Assembly (NCBI RefSeq): GCF_009755665.1
Contig: NZ_CP046622.1
Coordinates: 1,984,001-2,048,000 of the forward strand
Direction of reading: 5' to 3'
Source: Variovorax paradoxus
GTDB taxonomy: Bacteria > Pseudomonadota > Gammaproteobacteria > Burkholderiales > Burkholderiaceae_C
DNA: 64,000 bases
Shown: piece after piece, positions 1 to 10,587 of the stretch
Numbering within the stretch: position 1 is the first letter of the stretch
Layout: each line of letters opens with the position of its first letter
Notes under the pieces: model-generated
Seen by the model: only the letters and a program-made list of their open reading frames with translations
What the model was told of the DNA's origin: nothing
Databases searched by the model: none
Program-made: the position numbers and the translations under genes

Positions 1-36
1 CTTTCGTTTGTGCGTTGAAGGAGCCTCGATGGTGCG

Positions 37-72
37 GACAGGCTCCTGACAACGTCGTGTCAGGAGGCTGTC
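37..72. repeat. Strong hairpin of unknown role
   Basis: Positions 37-51 and 58-72 are inverted copies of a 15-base arm (14 of 15 pair) around a 6-base loop. No T-run follows it on either strand, so it is not a typical intrinsic terminator. It may be a repeat element or belong to the gene left of the window. Confidence 0.5.
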
Positions 73-82
73 ACCACGAACG

Positions 83-121
83 AAAAAAAGCCCGCTGATG
101 CTCCTCGGAGCATGCGCGGGC
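83..121 (-). terminator. Intrinsic terminator of the phoH-like gene
   Basis: On the minus strand GCCCGC (121-116) and the arm at 113-107 pair with 104-98 and 95-90, giving a GC-rich stem with a small internal loop. It is followed by seven T at 89-83. It lies about 30 bases past the stop of the PhoH-family gene. Confidence 0.8.
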
Positions 122-152
122 CTTGATTGATCGGCGGTCGCGGGAAGGCGGC

Positions 153-1964
153 TTAGAGCACGTCGCTCGCGAAGTCGGCCAGCCGCGAACGCTCGCCGCG
201 CGCCAGCGTGATGTGGCCGCCGTGCGGCCAGCCCTTGAACTTGTCGACCGCGAAGGTCAGGCCCGAAGAGCCTTCCGTGAGGTACGGCGTATCGATCTGC
301 GCGAGGTTGCCCATGCAGATGATCTTGGTGCCCGGGCCGGCCCGGGTGATCAGCGTCTTCATCTGCTTGGGCGTGAGGTTCTGCGCTTCGTCGATGATCA
401 CGTACTTGTTCAGGAAGGTGCGGCCGCGCATGAAGTTCATGCTCTTGACCTTGATACGGCTGCGGATCAGCTCGTTGGTGGCCGCGCGGCCCCATTCGCC
501 GGCGCCGCCGCCGTCACCCTTCGCCAGAAACTCGAGGTTGTCATCGAGCGCGCCCATCCAGGGGCCCATTTTTTCTTCCTCGGTGCCGGGCAGGAAGCCG
601 ATGTCCTCGCCCACGCTCACCGTGGCGCGGGTCATGATGATCTCGGTGTAGCGGCGGTCGTCGAGCACCTGCGTCAGGCCCGAGGCCAGCGCCATCAGCG
701 TCTTGCCGGTACCGGCGGTGCCGGTGAGGGTGACGAAGTCGACCTCCGGGTCCATCAGCAGGTTCATCGCGAAGTTCTGCTCGCGGTTGCGCGTGTTCAC
801 GCCCCACACCGCGTTCTTGCCCGAGCTGTAGTCCTTCAGTGTCTTGAACACCGCGGTCTTGTCGCGGATTTCGGTGACCCGGGCGTACATGCTCGGCTCG
901 CCCGGCGCCTCGAAGTACACGAACTGGTTGATGTACAGGTTGGGCACCAGCGGGCCGCTGATGCGGTAGAAGGTGCTGCTGCCGCTTTGCCAGCTCTCGA
1001 CGGTCTTGCTTTGGCGCGTCCAGAAGTCCGCCGGCAGCGCGAGCGAGCCTGCGTAGAGCAGGTCGCCGTCTTCCAGCGTCTTGTCGTTCTGGTAGTCGTC
1101 GGCGGCCAAGCCGAGGGCGCGCGCCTTGACGCGCATGTTGATGTCCTTCGACACCAGCACCACCTCTTGCTTTGGCCGGCCGGGCTGGTCCTTGGCGTAC
1201 TGGTCGCGCAATGCCTGGACCACGCCCAGGATCTGGTTGTCCGCCTTGCCCTGGGGCAGGCTGACCGGCAGCGAATAGTCGAGCGGCGCGGTCTGGAAGA
1301 ACAGCTTGCCGCCGGCCTCCCGGTGGCCCGTGGTGTCGAGCTTCAGCCCCTTGGCAATGTCGGCGTCCTGCGCCGCGGCCAGCGCGTCGAGCGTGCGGCT
1401 GGTCTGGCGGCCATTGCGGGCGACTTCCGTGGTGCCCTTCTTGTGGCCGTCCAGTTCCTCGAGCACGATCATCGGCAGGAAGATGTCGTGTTCCTCGAAG
1501 CGGAACAGGCACATCGGGTCGTGCAGAAGCACGTTCGTGTCGAGCACGAACAGCTTGGCCGGGCCGTTGGACTTGGCGCGCTTGGTGCGGGCTGGGGTTT
1601 GCGGCACCGCAACTTGCGCCGGCGCCGGCACATAGGCGGCCGGCGGTGCTTCGGGCTCGCTGCGGGCAGCGGGCCGCTGCTCCCGATTTCGGTCCTCGTT
1701 GCGTTCCTGGTTCCGCTCCTGATTGCGGGAAGAGGCGGTTTTCGACCTGCCACGGCTCGCAGGCGCGGCTTCCGCACCGCCGCCTACCGCCTCGGCGGCG
1801 TTGCGGTCGAACAATTCCAAGGGCTGGGGGCCGCTCGTCGAGGCCGAGTCGGCGCGCGATTCGCCCGAGCGGCGCGATCCTTTGTGCGAGGAGCGGGCGG
1901 GTGCATCGTGCGCATCCGGCGAGAGCAATGCGGCGCGTTTCGTGGGGGCGGGAGGCAGTGGCAT
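153..1964 (-). CDS. PhoH family ATPase with N-terminal PIN domain
   Basis: 603 residues. The first ~135 are low-complexity and charged, with a short RNQE-type repeat around residues 80-96. A PIN nuclease-like domain begins near residue 137 (KLFVLDTNVLLHDP, then the acidic IVLEELDGHK). The PhoH ATPase domain follows, with Walker A GTAGTGKT near 415-422 and Walker B VIIDEAQNLT. PIN-PhoH proteins of this type are thought to be ATP-driven ribonucleases or helicases; the substrate is unknown. The ATG at 1964 has only a weak ribosome binding site, so the start within the disordered region is not certain. The gene stands alone with its own terminator. Confidence 0.88.
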   Translation of the reverse strand: MPLPPAPTKRAALLSPDAHDAPARSSHKGSRRSGESRADSASTSGPQPLELFDRNAAEAVGGGAEAAPASRGRSKTASSRNQERNQERNEDRNREQRPAARSEPEAPPAAYVPAPAQVAVPQTPARTKRAKSNGPAKLFVLDTNVLLHDPMCLFRFEEHDIFLPMIVLEELDGHKKGTTEVARNGRQTSRTLDALAAAQDADIAKGLKLDTTGHREAGGKLFFQTAPLDYSLPVSLPQGKADNQILGVVQALRDQYAKDQPGRPKQEVVLVSKDINMRVKARALGLAADDYQNDKTLEDGDLLYAGSLALPADFWTRQSKTVESWQSGSSTFYRISGPLVPNLYINQFVYFEAPGEPSMYARVTEIRDKTAVFKTLKDYSSGKNAVWGVNTRNREQNFAMNLLMDPEVDFVTLTGTAGTGKTLMALASGLTQVLDDRRYTEIIMTRATVSVGEDIGFLPGTEEEKMGPWMGALDDNLEFLAKGDGGGAGEWGRAATNELIRSRIKVKSMNFMRGRTFLNKYVIIDEAQNLTPKQMKTLITRAGPGTKIICMGNLAQIDTPYLTEGSSGLTFAVDKFKGWPHGGHITLARGERSRLADFASDVL

Positions 1965-2002
1965 GTGTCAGGTCGCTCGCAGGAGTTGAAAACCAGAAAA
2001 CG

Positions 2003-2032
2003 AAAAAGCCGCCTGTAGACCAAGGCGGCTTT
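2003..2032 (-). terminator. Intrinsic terminator after bcp
   Basis: On the minus strand AAAGCCGCC (2032-2024) pairs perfectly with GGCGGCTTT (2013-2005), followed by a T-run. It lies 145 bases past the bcp stop and upstream of the phoH-like start. Confidence 0.8.
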
Positions 2033-2175
2033 GTTCGGGGAATGCGGTCGTGGAGCTCAACGGCATGAGGCCATTATGCACACCGGCCGTGACGCGTCTC
2101 GTGCTCTTTGCACCGTTCGTTGGGCATTCCCCACGAAGCGATGCAAAAGCGCACAGAAGGCGCTTCTTGTAACTG

Positions 2176-2652
2176 TCAGGCAGCTTTCTTGAGCGCCTTG
2201 ACGGCCTTGAGCACGTCGTCGACATGGCCGGGAACCTTGAGGCCGCGCCATTCGGCCTTCAGGATGCCGTCGGCGCCGATGAGGAAGGTGCTGCGCTCGA
2301 TGCCCTTGACCTTCTTGCCGTACATGATCTTGTTCTTGACCACGCCGAACATGTGGCACATTTTTTCTTCGGTGTCGGCGATGAGTTCGAACGGGAGTTC
2401 GAGCTTGGCCTTGAACTCGTCGTGCGACTTCATGTTGTCGCGGGACACGCCGAACACGGTGGCGCCGGCTTTTTCGAAGTCCTTGTAGCGGTCGCGGAAC
2501 TGCATGGCTTCGGTCGTGCAACCCGGAGTGTTATCTTTCGGGTAAAAATACATGACCAGCACGTGGCCGAGGTGCGAGGTATTCGAAACTTTCAAGCCGC
2601 CCGTGGCGTTGGCGTCGAATTCAGGAATGGGTTTGTTGACAACGATCGCCAT
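2176..2652 (-). CDS. bcp: Thioredoxin-dependent peroxiredoxin (Bcp/PrxQ)
   Basis: 158 residues, the normal length for Bcp. It reduces hydrogen peroxide and alkyl hydroperoxides in the cytoplasm using thioredoxin. The peroxidatic cysteine is C45 in NTPGCTTEA. The position five residues later, where many PrxQ proteins carry the resolving cysteine, is not a Cys (M50), so this looks like a 1-Cys-type or atypically resolved enzyme. One other Cys lies near residue 100 (KMCHMFG). The ATG at 2652 is preceded by GGAG at rather long spacing. Confidence 0.93.
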   Translation of the reverse strand: MAIVVNKPIPEFDANATGGLKVSNTSHLGHVLVMYFYPKDNTPGCTTEAMQFRDRYKDFEKAGATVFGVSRDNMKSHDEFKAKLELPFELIADTEEKMCHMFGVVKNKIMYGKKVKGIERSTFLIGADGILKAEWRGLKVPGHVDDVLKAVKALKKAA

Positions 2653-2787
2653 GAAACTTGTTTTCTCCGTTGGTTTCCATTGAATCGAGCTCTTTCGGGC
2701 ACACTCGATGAATGGAGGATTGGTCGTTGCTAACTGAGGGCAGCTGGCCTGTTCGCAACCCGGTATTTTACCCCGAAAAGCTCCCCC

Positions 2788-3171
2788 TCAGCCATCCTGG
2801 GGCGGTTCGACCAGCAGGGCGGCAATCACATGGCGGCCTTCGCCGGCTAGGATGTTGTAGGTACGGCAGGCGGCGGGGGTGTCCATGGTCTCCACGCCAG
2901 TGCGCTTGGCCATGAGCGGCTGCAGCCAGGCGGCCTGCGGAAAGCGGATGCGCGATCCGCTTCCAAAAATGATCAATTCCGCGCCAAGCGAGGCCAACTG
3001 GGCGAAATGCTCGGGCCCGAGTTGCTCGAAACGAGTGCAATTCCATGCGAAGCGCTCGCCTCGAGAGCCGACCACTACGCTGCCCTCGACCTTCTCGTTG
3101 TTGATCGCAACCCACCCGGGGCCGTGAGCGGTGAGGGACTGGGCGTCGGATTTGTCGGGCTGGAGCTTCAT
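2788..3171 (-). CDS. Mth938-like (DUF498/Xcc1710) domain protein
   Basis: 127 residues from the ATG at 3171. A longer in-frame extension upstream would run into the opposing alaA promoter and carries no family similarity. The fold family (DUF498, Mth938-like) includes the mitochondrial complex I assembly factor NDUFAF3. Recognisable features are the central LGAELIIFGSGSRIRFP segment and the C-terminal TYNILAGEGRHVIAALL, both typical of the family. The biochemical function in bacteria is not established. It is divergent from alaA, with about 100 bases between the starts. Confidence 0.8.
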   Translation of the reverse strand: MKLQPDKSDAQSLTAHGPGWVAINNEKVEGSVVVGSRGERFAWNCTRFEQLGPEHFAQLASLGAELIIFGSGSRIRFPQAAWLQPLMAKRTGVETMDTPAACRTYNILAGEGRHVIAALLVEPPQDG

Positions 3172-3271
3172 CGGGGCACTGGGAACTGTGGTCAAATTAT
3201 AGGTTTTCCCCAGTGACACGAGGCCTCCAAGGGCCTTTCGACATCGAGTAACCCGCGCCCGGGAGGGCCCT

Positions 3272-4501
3272 TTGAAGCAGTTCAAGAAATCGGCCAAGCT
3301 GGCCAACGTGCTCTACGACATCCGCGGCCCCATCATGGACGCCGCGAAGCAGATGGAGGAAGAGGGCCAGAAGATCATCAAGCTCAACATCGGCAACCTG
3401 GCCGTGTTCGGTTTCGATGCGCCCGAGGAAGTGCAGCAGGACATGATCCGCAACCTGCCGGCCTCGGCGGGCTATTCGGACAGCAAGGGCATTTTTGCGG
3501 CGCGCAAGGCCGTGATGCACGAAACGCAGAAGCAGGGCATTGCCGGCGTCACGCTCGACGACATCTACCTGGGCAACGGCGCAAGCGAACTGATCGCCAT
3601 GGCCACCAACGCGCTGCTGAACGACGGCGACGAAATGCTGCTGCCGGCGCCCGACTATCCTCTCTGGACGGCCGCATCGAGTCTTTCGGGCGGCACGCCG
3701 GTGCACTACCTGTGCGACGAGGCCAACGGCTGGATGCCCGACCTGGAGGACATCCGCACCAAGATCACGCCCCGCACCAAGGGCATCGTGGTCATCAACC
3801 CCAACAACCCGACCGGCGCGCTGTATTCCGACGAATTGCTCAAGAGCATCGTGGCGATTGCGCGCGAGCACGACCTGGTGATCTTCGCGGACGAGGTCTA
3901 CGACAAGGTGCTGTACGACGACGTCAAGCACACCGCCATCGCGAGCCTTTCGACCGACGTGCTCACGCTCACCTTCAATTCGCTTTCCAAGAGCTACCGC
4001 TCCTGCGGCTATCGCGCGGGCTGGCTCGTGGTTTCGGGCGACAAGAAGCGTGCGCAAGACTACATCGAGGGGCTGAACATGCTCTCGAACATGCGCCTTT
4101 GCGCCAACGTGCCCGGCCAATGGGCCATTCAGACCGCGCTTGGCGGCTACCAGAGCATCAACGATCTGGTGGGCGACGGCGGCCGGCTGCGGCGCCAGCG
4201 CGACCTGGCCTACGAACTGATCACGGCCATTCCCGGCGTGAGCTGCGTCAAGCCCAGCGCCGCGCTCTACATGTTTCCCAAGCTCGATCCGAAGATCTAT
4301 CCCATCGAGGACGACCGGCAGTTCTTTCTCGAACTGCTGAGAGAAACCAAGGTCATGCTGGTGCAGGGCACGGGCTTCAACTGGGCCACGCCGGACCACT
4401 TCCGCATCGTGTTCCTGCCTCACGAGGACGACCTGCGCGAAGCGATCCATCGGATTGCCAAATTCCTGGAGCTGTACCGCCTGCGCAGCAAGACCGACTG
4501 A
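3272..4501 (+). CDS. alaA: Alanine transaminase (AlaA type, PLP aminotransferase)
   Basis: 409 residues, class I/II aminotransferase closely resembling E. coli AlaA over its whole length. It makes alanine from pyruvate and glutamate. NPNNPTG sits at 177-183, and the PLP lysine is K240 in NSLSKSYRSCGYRAGW. The start is a TTG at 3272 preceded by a strong GGGAGG; no in-frame ATG fits the family N-terminus (KSAKLANVLYDIRGP). It is followed after 25 bases by hom, so alaA-hom-thrC probably form one amino-acid operon. Confidence 0.92.
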   Translation: MKQFKKSAKLANVLYDIRGPIMDAAKQMEEEGQKIIKLNIGNLAVFGFDAPEEVQQDMIRNLPASAGYSDSKGIFAARKAVMHETQKQGIAGVTLDDIYLGNGASELIAMATNALLNDGDEMLLPAPDYPLWTAASSLSGGTPVHYLCDEANGWMPDLEDIRTKITPRTKGIVVINPNNPTGALYSDELLKSIVAIAREHDLVIFADEVYDKVLYDDVKHTAIASLSTDVLTLTFNSLSKSYRSCGYRAGWLVVSGDKKRAQDYIEGLNMLSNMRLCANVPGQWAIQTALGGYQSINDLVGDGGRLRRQRDLAYELITAIPGVSCVKPSAALYMFPKLDPKIYPIEDDRQFFLELLRETKVMLVQGTGFNWATPDHFRIVFLPHEDDLREAIHRIAKFLELYRLRSKTD

Positions 4502-4526
4502 CACGAATCCTCAACGCGAATCTCCA

Positions 4527-5849
<1,323 letters not shown>

Positions 5850-5870
5850 GGGCGGCGCAAGAGAACCATC

Positions 5871-7286
5871 GTGAACTACCTGAGCACCCGCGGGCACCCG
5901 GACCGCAAGCGTTTCTGCGAAATCCTGCTTGAAGGCCTCGCGCCGGACGGCGGGCTCTACCTGCCCGAGCACTATCCGCAAGTCGATACCGCCACGCTCG
6001 CGAAATGGCGCGACCTGCCGTATGCGGAGCTGGCATTCGAGATTCTCTCGCTGTACATCGACGACATTCCGCCGGCCGACCTGAAAGCCATCTGCGCCAA
6101 GACCTACACGCCCGAAGTGTTCGGCAGCGAAGAAATCGTGCCGCTGCGCGAGCTCGAAGACGGCGTGTACCTCGAAGCCCTGTCCAACGGCCCGACGCTG
6201 GCCTTCAAGGACATGGCGATGCAGCTGCTGGGCAACCTGTTCGAGTACGAACTGGCCCGCCGCGGCGCCGAGCTCAACATTCTTGGCGCCACCAGCGGCG
6301 ACACCGGCAGCGCGGCCGAGTACGCCATGCGCGGCAAGAAGGGCGTGCGCGTCTTCATGACCTCGCCGGACGGCCGCATGAGCCCCTTCCAGCAGGCGCA
6401 GATGTTCAGCCTGCAAGACGAGAACATCCACAACATTGCCATCACCGGCGTGTTCGACGACTGCCAGGACATCGTCAAGGCGGTGTCGAACGACCTGGGC
6501 TTCAAGCGCAAGTACCGCATCGGCACGGTCAACTCGATCAACTGGGCGCGCCTGCTCGCGCAGGTCGTCTACTACTTTGCCGGCTACTTCCAGGCCACCG
6601 CGGGCAACGACAAGCCGGTGAGCTTCACCGTGCCGTCGGGCAACTTCGGCAATGTGTGCGCAGGCCACGTGGCGCGCATGATGGGCCTGCCCATCCACAC
6701 GCTGGTGGTTGCGACCAACGAGAACGACGTGCTCGACGAGTTCTTCCGCACCGGCATCTACCGCGTGCGCGCGGCGGCCGACACGCACGAAACCTCGAGT
6801 CCGTCGATGGACATCAGCAAGGCCAGCAACTTCGAGCGCTTCGTGTTCGACCTGGTGGGCCGCGATGCCGCCAGGCTGCGTTCGCTGTTCGTCGACGACT
6901 TGAGCGGGCAGGCCCGCTTCGACCTGAGTGCAGCACCCGAATTCAAGCAAGCCGCGGAGCGTTTCGGCTTCAGGAGCAGCCGCAGCACGCACGCCGACCG
7001 GCTCGCGACCATTCGCGACACCGAGAAGCGCTTTGCCACGCTGGTCGATCCGCACACGGCCGACGGCCTCAAGGCCGCTCGCGAGCACCTCACGCCCGGC
7101 GTGCCGATGGTGGTGCTCGAGACCGCGCTGCCGATCAAGTTTGCCGCCACCCTGGTGGAAGCGCTCGGCCATGAGCCCGCGCGTCCGGCCAGGTTCGAAG
7201 GCATCGAGGCGCTGCCCAAGCGCGTGGTCAAGCTTCCGGCCGATGTGGAGGCCGTGAAGGCCTACATCGCCCAGAACTGCGACTGA
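5871..7286 (+). CDS. thrC: Threonine synthase
   Basis: 471 residues, PLP enzyme converting O-phosphohomoserine to threonine. The start is GTG at 5871 (MNYLSTRGH, the typical N-terminus of the longer proteobacterial type). The PLP lysine is K113 in TLAFKDMAMQ. The phosphate-binding ATSGDTGSAAEYAMRG and the later VPSGNFGNVCAGH are conserved. It follows hom by 21 bases. No thrB-type homoserine kinase lies between them; it must be elsewhere in the genome. Confidence 0.95.
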   Translation: MNYLSTRGHPDRKRFCEILLEGLAPDGGLYLPEHYPQVDTATLAKWRDLPYAELAFEILSLYIDDIPPADLKAICAKTYTPEVFGSEEIVPLRELEDGVYLEALSNGPTLAFKDMAMQLLGNLFEYELARRGAELNILGATSGDTGSAAEYAMRGKKGVRVFMTSPDGRMSPFQQAQMFSLQDENIHNIAITGVFDDCQDIVKAVSNDLGFKRKYRIGTVNSINWARLLAQVVYYFAGYFQATAGNDKPVSFTVPSGNFGNVCAGHVARMMGLPIHTLVVATNENDVLDEFFRTGIYRVRAAADTHETSSPSMDISKASNFERFVFDLVGRDAARLRSLFVDDLSGQARFDLSAAPEFKQAAERFGFRSSRSTHADRLATIRDTEKRFATLVDPHTADGLKAAREHLTPGVPMVVLETALPIKFAATLVEALGHEPARPARFEGIEALPKRVVKLPADVEAVKAYIAQNCD

Positions 7287-7370
7287 TCTTCGTCATTTGC
7301 CGCAATGGCTGTCCCGCATCCGCGCATTTGCATTCGGCTGTCGACCAGCTAGCAGCCACAGGAACTCGTC

Positions 7371-7916
7371 ATGAAGGTGATCGGCTTTTCCGGGTATTCG
7401 GGTTCGGGCAAGACCACGCTGGTCGAGCGCCTGATTCCGGTGCTCAGGCTCCATGGGCAGCGCGTGTCGGTGGTCAAGCATGCGCACCACAAGTTCGACA
7501 TCGACCATCCCGGCAAGGACACCTACCGCCACCGCGAGGCGGGGGCTTTCGAGGTGGTCGTGGCATCCGACAAGCGGCTCGCGCTGATCCGCGAATTCGA
7601 GCAGCCCGCGCAGCTCACGGTGCACGACCTCATTGCAGAGCTTCACGACGGCGTCGACTGGGTGCTGGTCGAGGGCTTCAAGCACAGCGACCTGCTCAAG
7701 ATCGAGGTCTGGCGCGCCCCCGAGCCGGGCCAAGCGCCTCGGCCTTCGAAGTACATCGACGATGCCTTTGTGACCGCCATTGCCACCAATGCACCCGAAG
7801 GACTGCCGGCGCCTACCAACCTGCCCATGTTCGACCTCGACGACATCGAGGGCATCGCGCAGTGGCTGATCGACAGCGGAAGCCGCTTCGAATACAACCC
7901 CGAACATCATGGCTGA
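7371..7916 (+). CDS. mobB: Molybdopterin-guanine dinucleotide biosynthesis adaptor MobB
   Basis: 181 residues. It is a GTP-binding accessory to MobA in guanylylation of molybdopterin. The P-loop is GYSGSGKTT (residues 8-16), followed by the VVKHAHHKFDIDHPGKDT segment typical of MobB. The LVEGFKHSDLLKIEVWR stretch is also characteristic. It overlaps the start of moeA by 8 bases, so the two are probably translationally coupled. Confidence 0.93.
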   Translation: MKVIGFSGYSGSGKTTLVERLIPVLRLHGQRVSVVKHAHHKFDIDHPGKDTYRHREAGAFEVVVASDKRLALIREFEQPAQLTVHDLIAELHDGVDWVLVEGFKHSDLLKIEVWRAPEPGQAPRPSKYIDDAFVTAIATNAPEGLPAPTNLPMFDLDDIEGIAQWLIDSGSRFEYNPEHHG

Positions 7917-9186
7917 CACCGCTCCTCACTCGCGCCCGCCGCTGATGGCGCTCGACGAAGCGCTGGCAACCCTGCTCGGCAAGGCGCAGCCGGTGCTGCC
8001 CGCCGAAAGCGTTGCCACCTTCGATGCGGACGGCCGGGTGCTCGCGCAAGACCTCGTCTCCGTGCTCACCGTGCCGCCCCGGGACAACAGTTCGATGGAC
8101 GGCTATGCGGTGCGCGTGGCCGACTGCGCCGCGCAGGGCTCCTTGCTCCAGGTCGCGCAGCGCATTCCCGCCGGAACCGTGGGCACGCCGCTGGCGGCCG
8201 GCACGGCGGCGCGCATCTTCACCGGCGCGCAGGTTCCCGAGGGCGCCGATGCGGTCGTCATGCAGGAAGACACGCAGGCGGTGCCGCAGGAGGGCAGTCT
8301 TGGTGCAGTGCGCATCCAGGTCGCTCCCATGGCCGGCCAATGGATTCGACGGGCCGGAGAAGACGTGGCCTCCGGCGACGTGGTGCTGCGCAAGGGCGAG
8401 CGCCTGACGCCCGCCGCATTGGGCCTGGCCGCGAGCATCGGCTTCGACCGGCTCCAGGTGGCGCGGCGCCCGCGCGTGGCGCTGCTGTCCACCGGCGACG
8501 AACTGGTGATGCCCGGCGAAGTCGCGCCAGAGGCCATGAAGCCCGGCGCGATCTACAACTCCAACCGCTTTTTCATGCGCGCCTTGCTGCATCGGCTGGG
8601 CTGCGAGGTAAACGACCTGGGCATCGTGCCCGACAAGCGCGAAGCCACCATCGAGGCGCTGCGCGGTGCCGCCAAGGGCAGCGACCTGATCATCACCACG
8701 GGCGGCGTATCGGTGGGAGAAGAAGACCACATCAAGGCCGCGGTGCAGGCACTTGGCGAACTGCAGCTGTGGTCGCTCTCGATGAAGCCCGGCAAGCCTT
8801 TCGCCTACGGATCGATTCCCAGGGCCGGAGGCGATGCGAAGGGCCGCTGCCACGTGACCGGGCTGCCCGGCAACCCTGTCTCCAGCTTCCTGACCTTTCT
8901 GCTGCTCGTGCGGCCCTTTCTGCTGACGCTGCAGGGCGCCACGCGCGTGGCGCCCGAACCCGTGCCGATGCGTGCCGACTTCGACTGGCCGCGCGCCGAC
9001 AAGCGCCGCGAGTTTCTGCGCGCGCGGCGCAACGCAGCCGGCGGACTCGATCTGTTCGCCAACCAGAGCTCGGGTGTGCTGACGTCGATGGTGTGGGGCG
9101 ACGGTGTCATCGACAACGCCCCCAGCCAGTCCTTCAAGGCCGGCGACACGGTGAAGTTCATTCCCTTGGCCTCGTTGCTGGCCTGA
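7909..9186 (+). CDS. moeA: Molybdopterin molybdenumtransferase MoeA
   Basis: 425 residues. It inserts molybdate into adenylylated molybdopterin. It carries the PPRDNSSMDGYAVR motif, FTGAQVPEGADAVVMQED, the STGDELV motif and TTGGVSVGEEDH of the MoCF-binding domain, with LPGNPVSSFLTF near the C-terminus. Its ATG lies inside the end of mobB. moaD follows after 14 bases. Confidence 0.95.
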   Translation: MADTAPHSRPPLMALDEALATLLGKAQPVLPAESVATFDADGRVLAQDLVSVLTVPPRDNSSMDGYAVRVADCAAQGSLLQVAQRIPAGTVGTPLAAGTAARIFTGAQVPEGADAVVMQEDTQAVPQEGSLGAVRIQVAPMAGQWIRRAGEDVASGDVVLRKGERLTPAALGLAASIGFDRLQVARRPRVALLSTGDELVMPGEVAPEAMKPGAIYNSNRFFMRALLHRLGCEVNDLGIVPDKREATIEALRGAAKGSDLIITTGGVSVGEEDHIKAAVQALGELQLWSLSMKPGKPFAYGSIPRAGGDAKGRCHVTGLPGNPVSSFLTFLLLVRPFLLTLQGATRVAPEPVPMRADFDWPRADKRREFLRARRNAAGGLDLFANQSSGVLTSMVWGDGVIDNAPSQSFKAGDTVKFIPLASLLA

Positions 9187-9200
9187 AGCGCATCTCCGAC

Positions 9201-9452
9201 ATGAAGGTCCAGATCCGTTATTTCGCCTCCGTGCGCGAGGCACTTGCCACCGGCGGCGAAACCGTCGAAACCGGTGCCGGCACGCTGGCCGCCTTGCGCG
9301 ACGAACTCATTGCTCGCGGCGGGCCATACGCCACGGCCCTTGCACGCGGCAAGGCCGTTCGCATGGCCCTCGACCAGGTCATGAGCGACGAGGCGGCCGC
9401 GCTGCGCGACGGCGCCGAAGTCGCCTTCTTCCCACCCGTTACTGGCGGCTGA
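9201..9452 (+). CDS. moaD: Molybdopterin synthase small (sulfur carrier) subunit MoaD
   Basis: 83 residues, ubiquitin-like fold, ending in the required Gly-Gly tail (PPVTGG), whose thiocarboxylate donates sulfur to precursor Z. The ATG at 9201 follows moeA closely. Its last 14 bases, including the Gly-Gly codons and stop, overlap the 3' end of the opposing dapA-like gene. Confidence 0.92.
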   Translation: MKVQIRYFASVREALATGGETVETGAGTLAALRDELIARGGPYATALARGKAVRMALDQVMSDEAAALRDGAEVAFFPPVTGG

Positions 9453-10335
9453 GCCGGGCGTCCAGTTCCACCAGGCGGTCGCGCAACGCACTGGACGCGC
9501 GGGTCATCGGCGAACGTAATTCGTCGCTCATCGATCCGTCATGCGCCAGCAGCGCCTTGAGCGGCGCCGGGTTCGGTTCGGCAAACAGCATCTCTATCAA
9601 CGGCTGCAGCAGCTGCCATTCGGCCCGAGCTTCCGCAAGCCGGTTGTCGGCCAGCAGGCGCAGCACCTGCACAAAGCGCTGTGTCTGCACATGGCCGCTT
9701 GCCGCAATGGCGCCCACTCCGCCTTCGGCCACCGTACTGAAGATCTGGTGGTCTTCGCCGGACAGCACCTGGAGCCTGCCGTCCGCAATCACGGCCCGAG
9801 TCTTGGCCATGTCGCCGCCGCAGTCCTTGATGCCGCGGATGCGCGGGTGCTGCGCCAGCGCCAGCAGCGTTTCGCGCGCAATGGTCGCGCCGGTGCGATA
9901 GGGAATGTCATAGACCAGCACCGGCGCGGCGCTGGCGTCGGCAATGGCGCGGAACCATTCGAGCAGGCCGGCCTGCGATGGCCGGATGTAGTGCGGCGCG
10001 GGCACCTGCAGCCCCGCGAGGGGCCGTTCGGCAAGACGCCGTACCCAGGCCGTCGTCTTGCCCAGGTGATAGCCCGACAGGCCCATGATGATCGGCAGCC
10101 CGCCGGCGGCGGCTTGAACCGTGTCGAGCGCGGCCAGTTGCTCTGCTTCATCGAGCGCGGCGGCTTCGCCCGTCGAGGCGCAGACCACGAAGCCGGTCAC
10201 GCCGTCATCGGCGAGCCGGCGTGTCAGCGCCGAGAGCGCGGCGTGGTCGACGGCGCCGCCGCGAAACGGCGTGACAAGAGGAATCCAGAGGCCCGAGAAA
10301 TCAGGACTGGGGGAGGGGTGTGTTGATTGCGGCAC
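9439..10335 (-). CDS. Dihydrodipicolinate synthase family aldolase (DapA-like)
   Basis: 298 residues from a GTG at 10335; a longer start at 10434 would add an unconserved leader. It is a class I aldolase of the DapA/NAL superfamily. The Schiff-base lysine is K170 (IRGIKDCGGD), the catalytic tyrosine Y142 (VYDIPYRTG), and the pyruvate-binding loop is CASTGEAAAL near 52-61. It could be a true 4-hydroxy-tetrahydrodipicolinate synthase or a paralogue acting on another oxo-acid; the sequence alone does not decide. It sits on the opposite strand between moaD and moaE and its 3' end overlaps moaD. Confidence 0.85.
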   Translation of the reverse strand: MPQSTHPSPSPDFSGLWIPLVTPFRGGAVDHAALSALTRRLADDGVTGFVVCASTGEAAALDEAEQLAALDTVQAAAGGLPIIMGLSGYHLGKTTAWVRRLAERPLAGLQVPAPHYIRPSQAGLLEWFRAIADASAAPVLVYDIPYRTGATIARETLLALAQHPRIRGIKDCGGDMAKTRAVIADGRLQVLSGEDHQIFSTVAEGGVGAIAASGHVQTQRFVQVLRLLADNRLAEARAEWQLLQPLIEMLFAEPNPAPLKALLAHDGSMSDELRSPMTRASSALRDRLVELDARLSRQ

Positions 10336-10587
10336 GCAGGCTTCCTTCGAGGAATCGACCGATGGAAAAGAACCGTCGTTCGATGCGCGCGCAACCCAAT
10401 GGGGGCCAAGGCCTTTGCAGGTTCCGTCGCTCATCCGACGACGGAACCGCAGCTCCGGTCAGACGAGCTTTGGTTTTTTGGCTTTGCTGCCTTGGCGCGC
10501 ACGGCTGCTTTCGAAGTGCGAAAGCACTGTGAAGAGCGTGGCGTGGCAAGGCATTGCCGAAGTCTAGCGCGGTGCCACAATCCCGGC

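Noticed and set aside
123..2018. 631-codon open frame on the plus strand opposite the PhoH gene
   Set aside because: It is antisense to a gene with clear PIN and PhoH motifs, has Arg/His-rich composition typical of shadow frames in high-GC DNA, and no family features.
3172..3306. N-terminal extension of the Mth938-like protein
   Set aside because: The 45 extra codons overlap the start of alaA and lack family similarity; the ATG at 3171 fits better.
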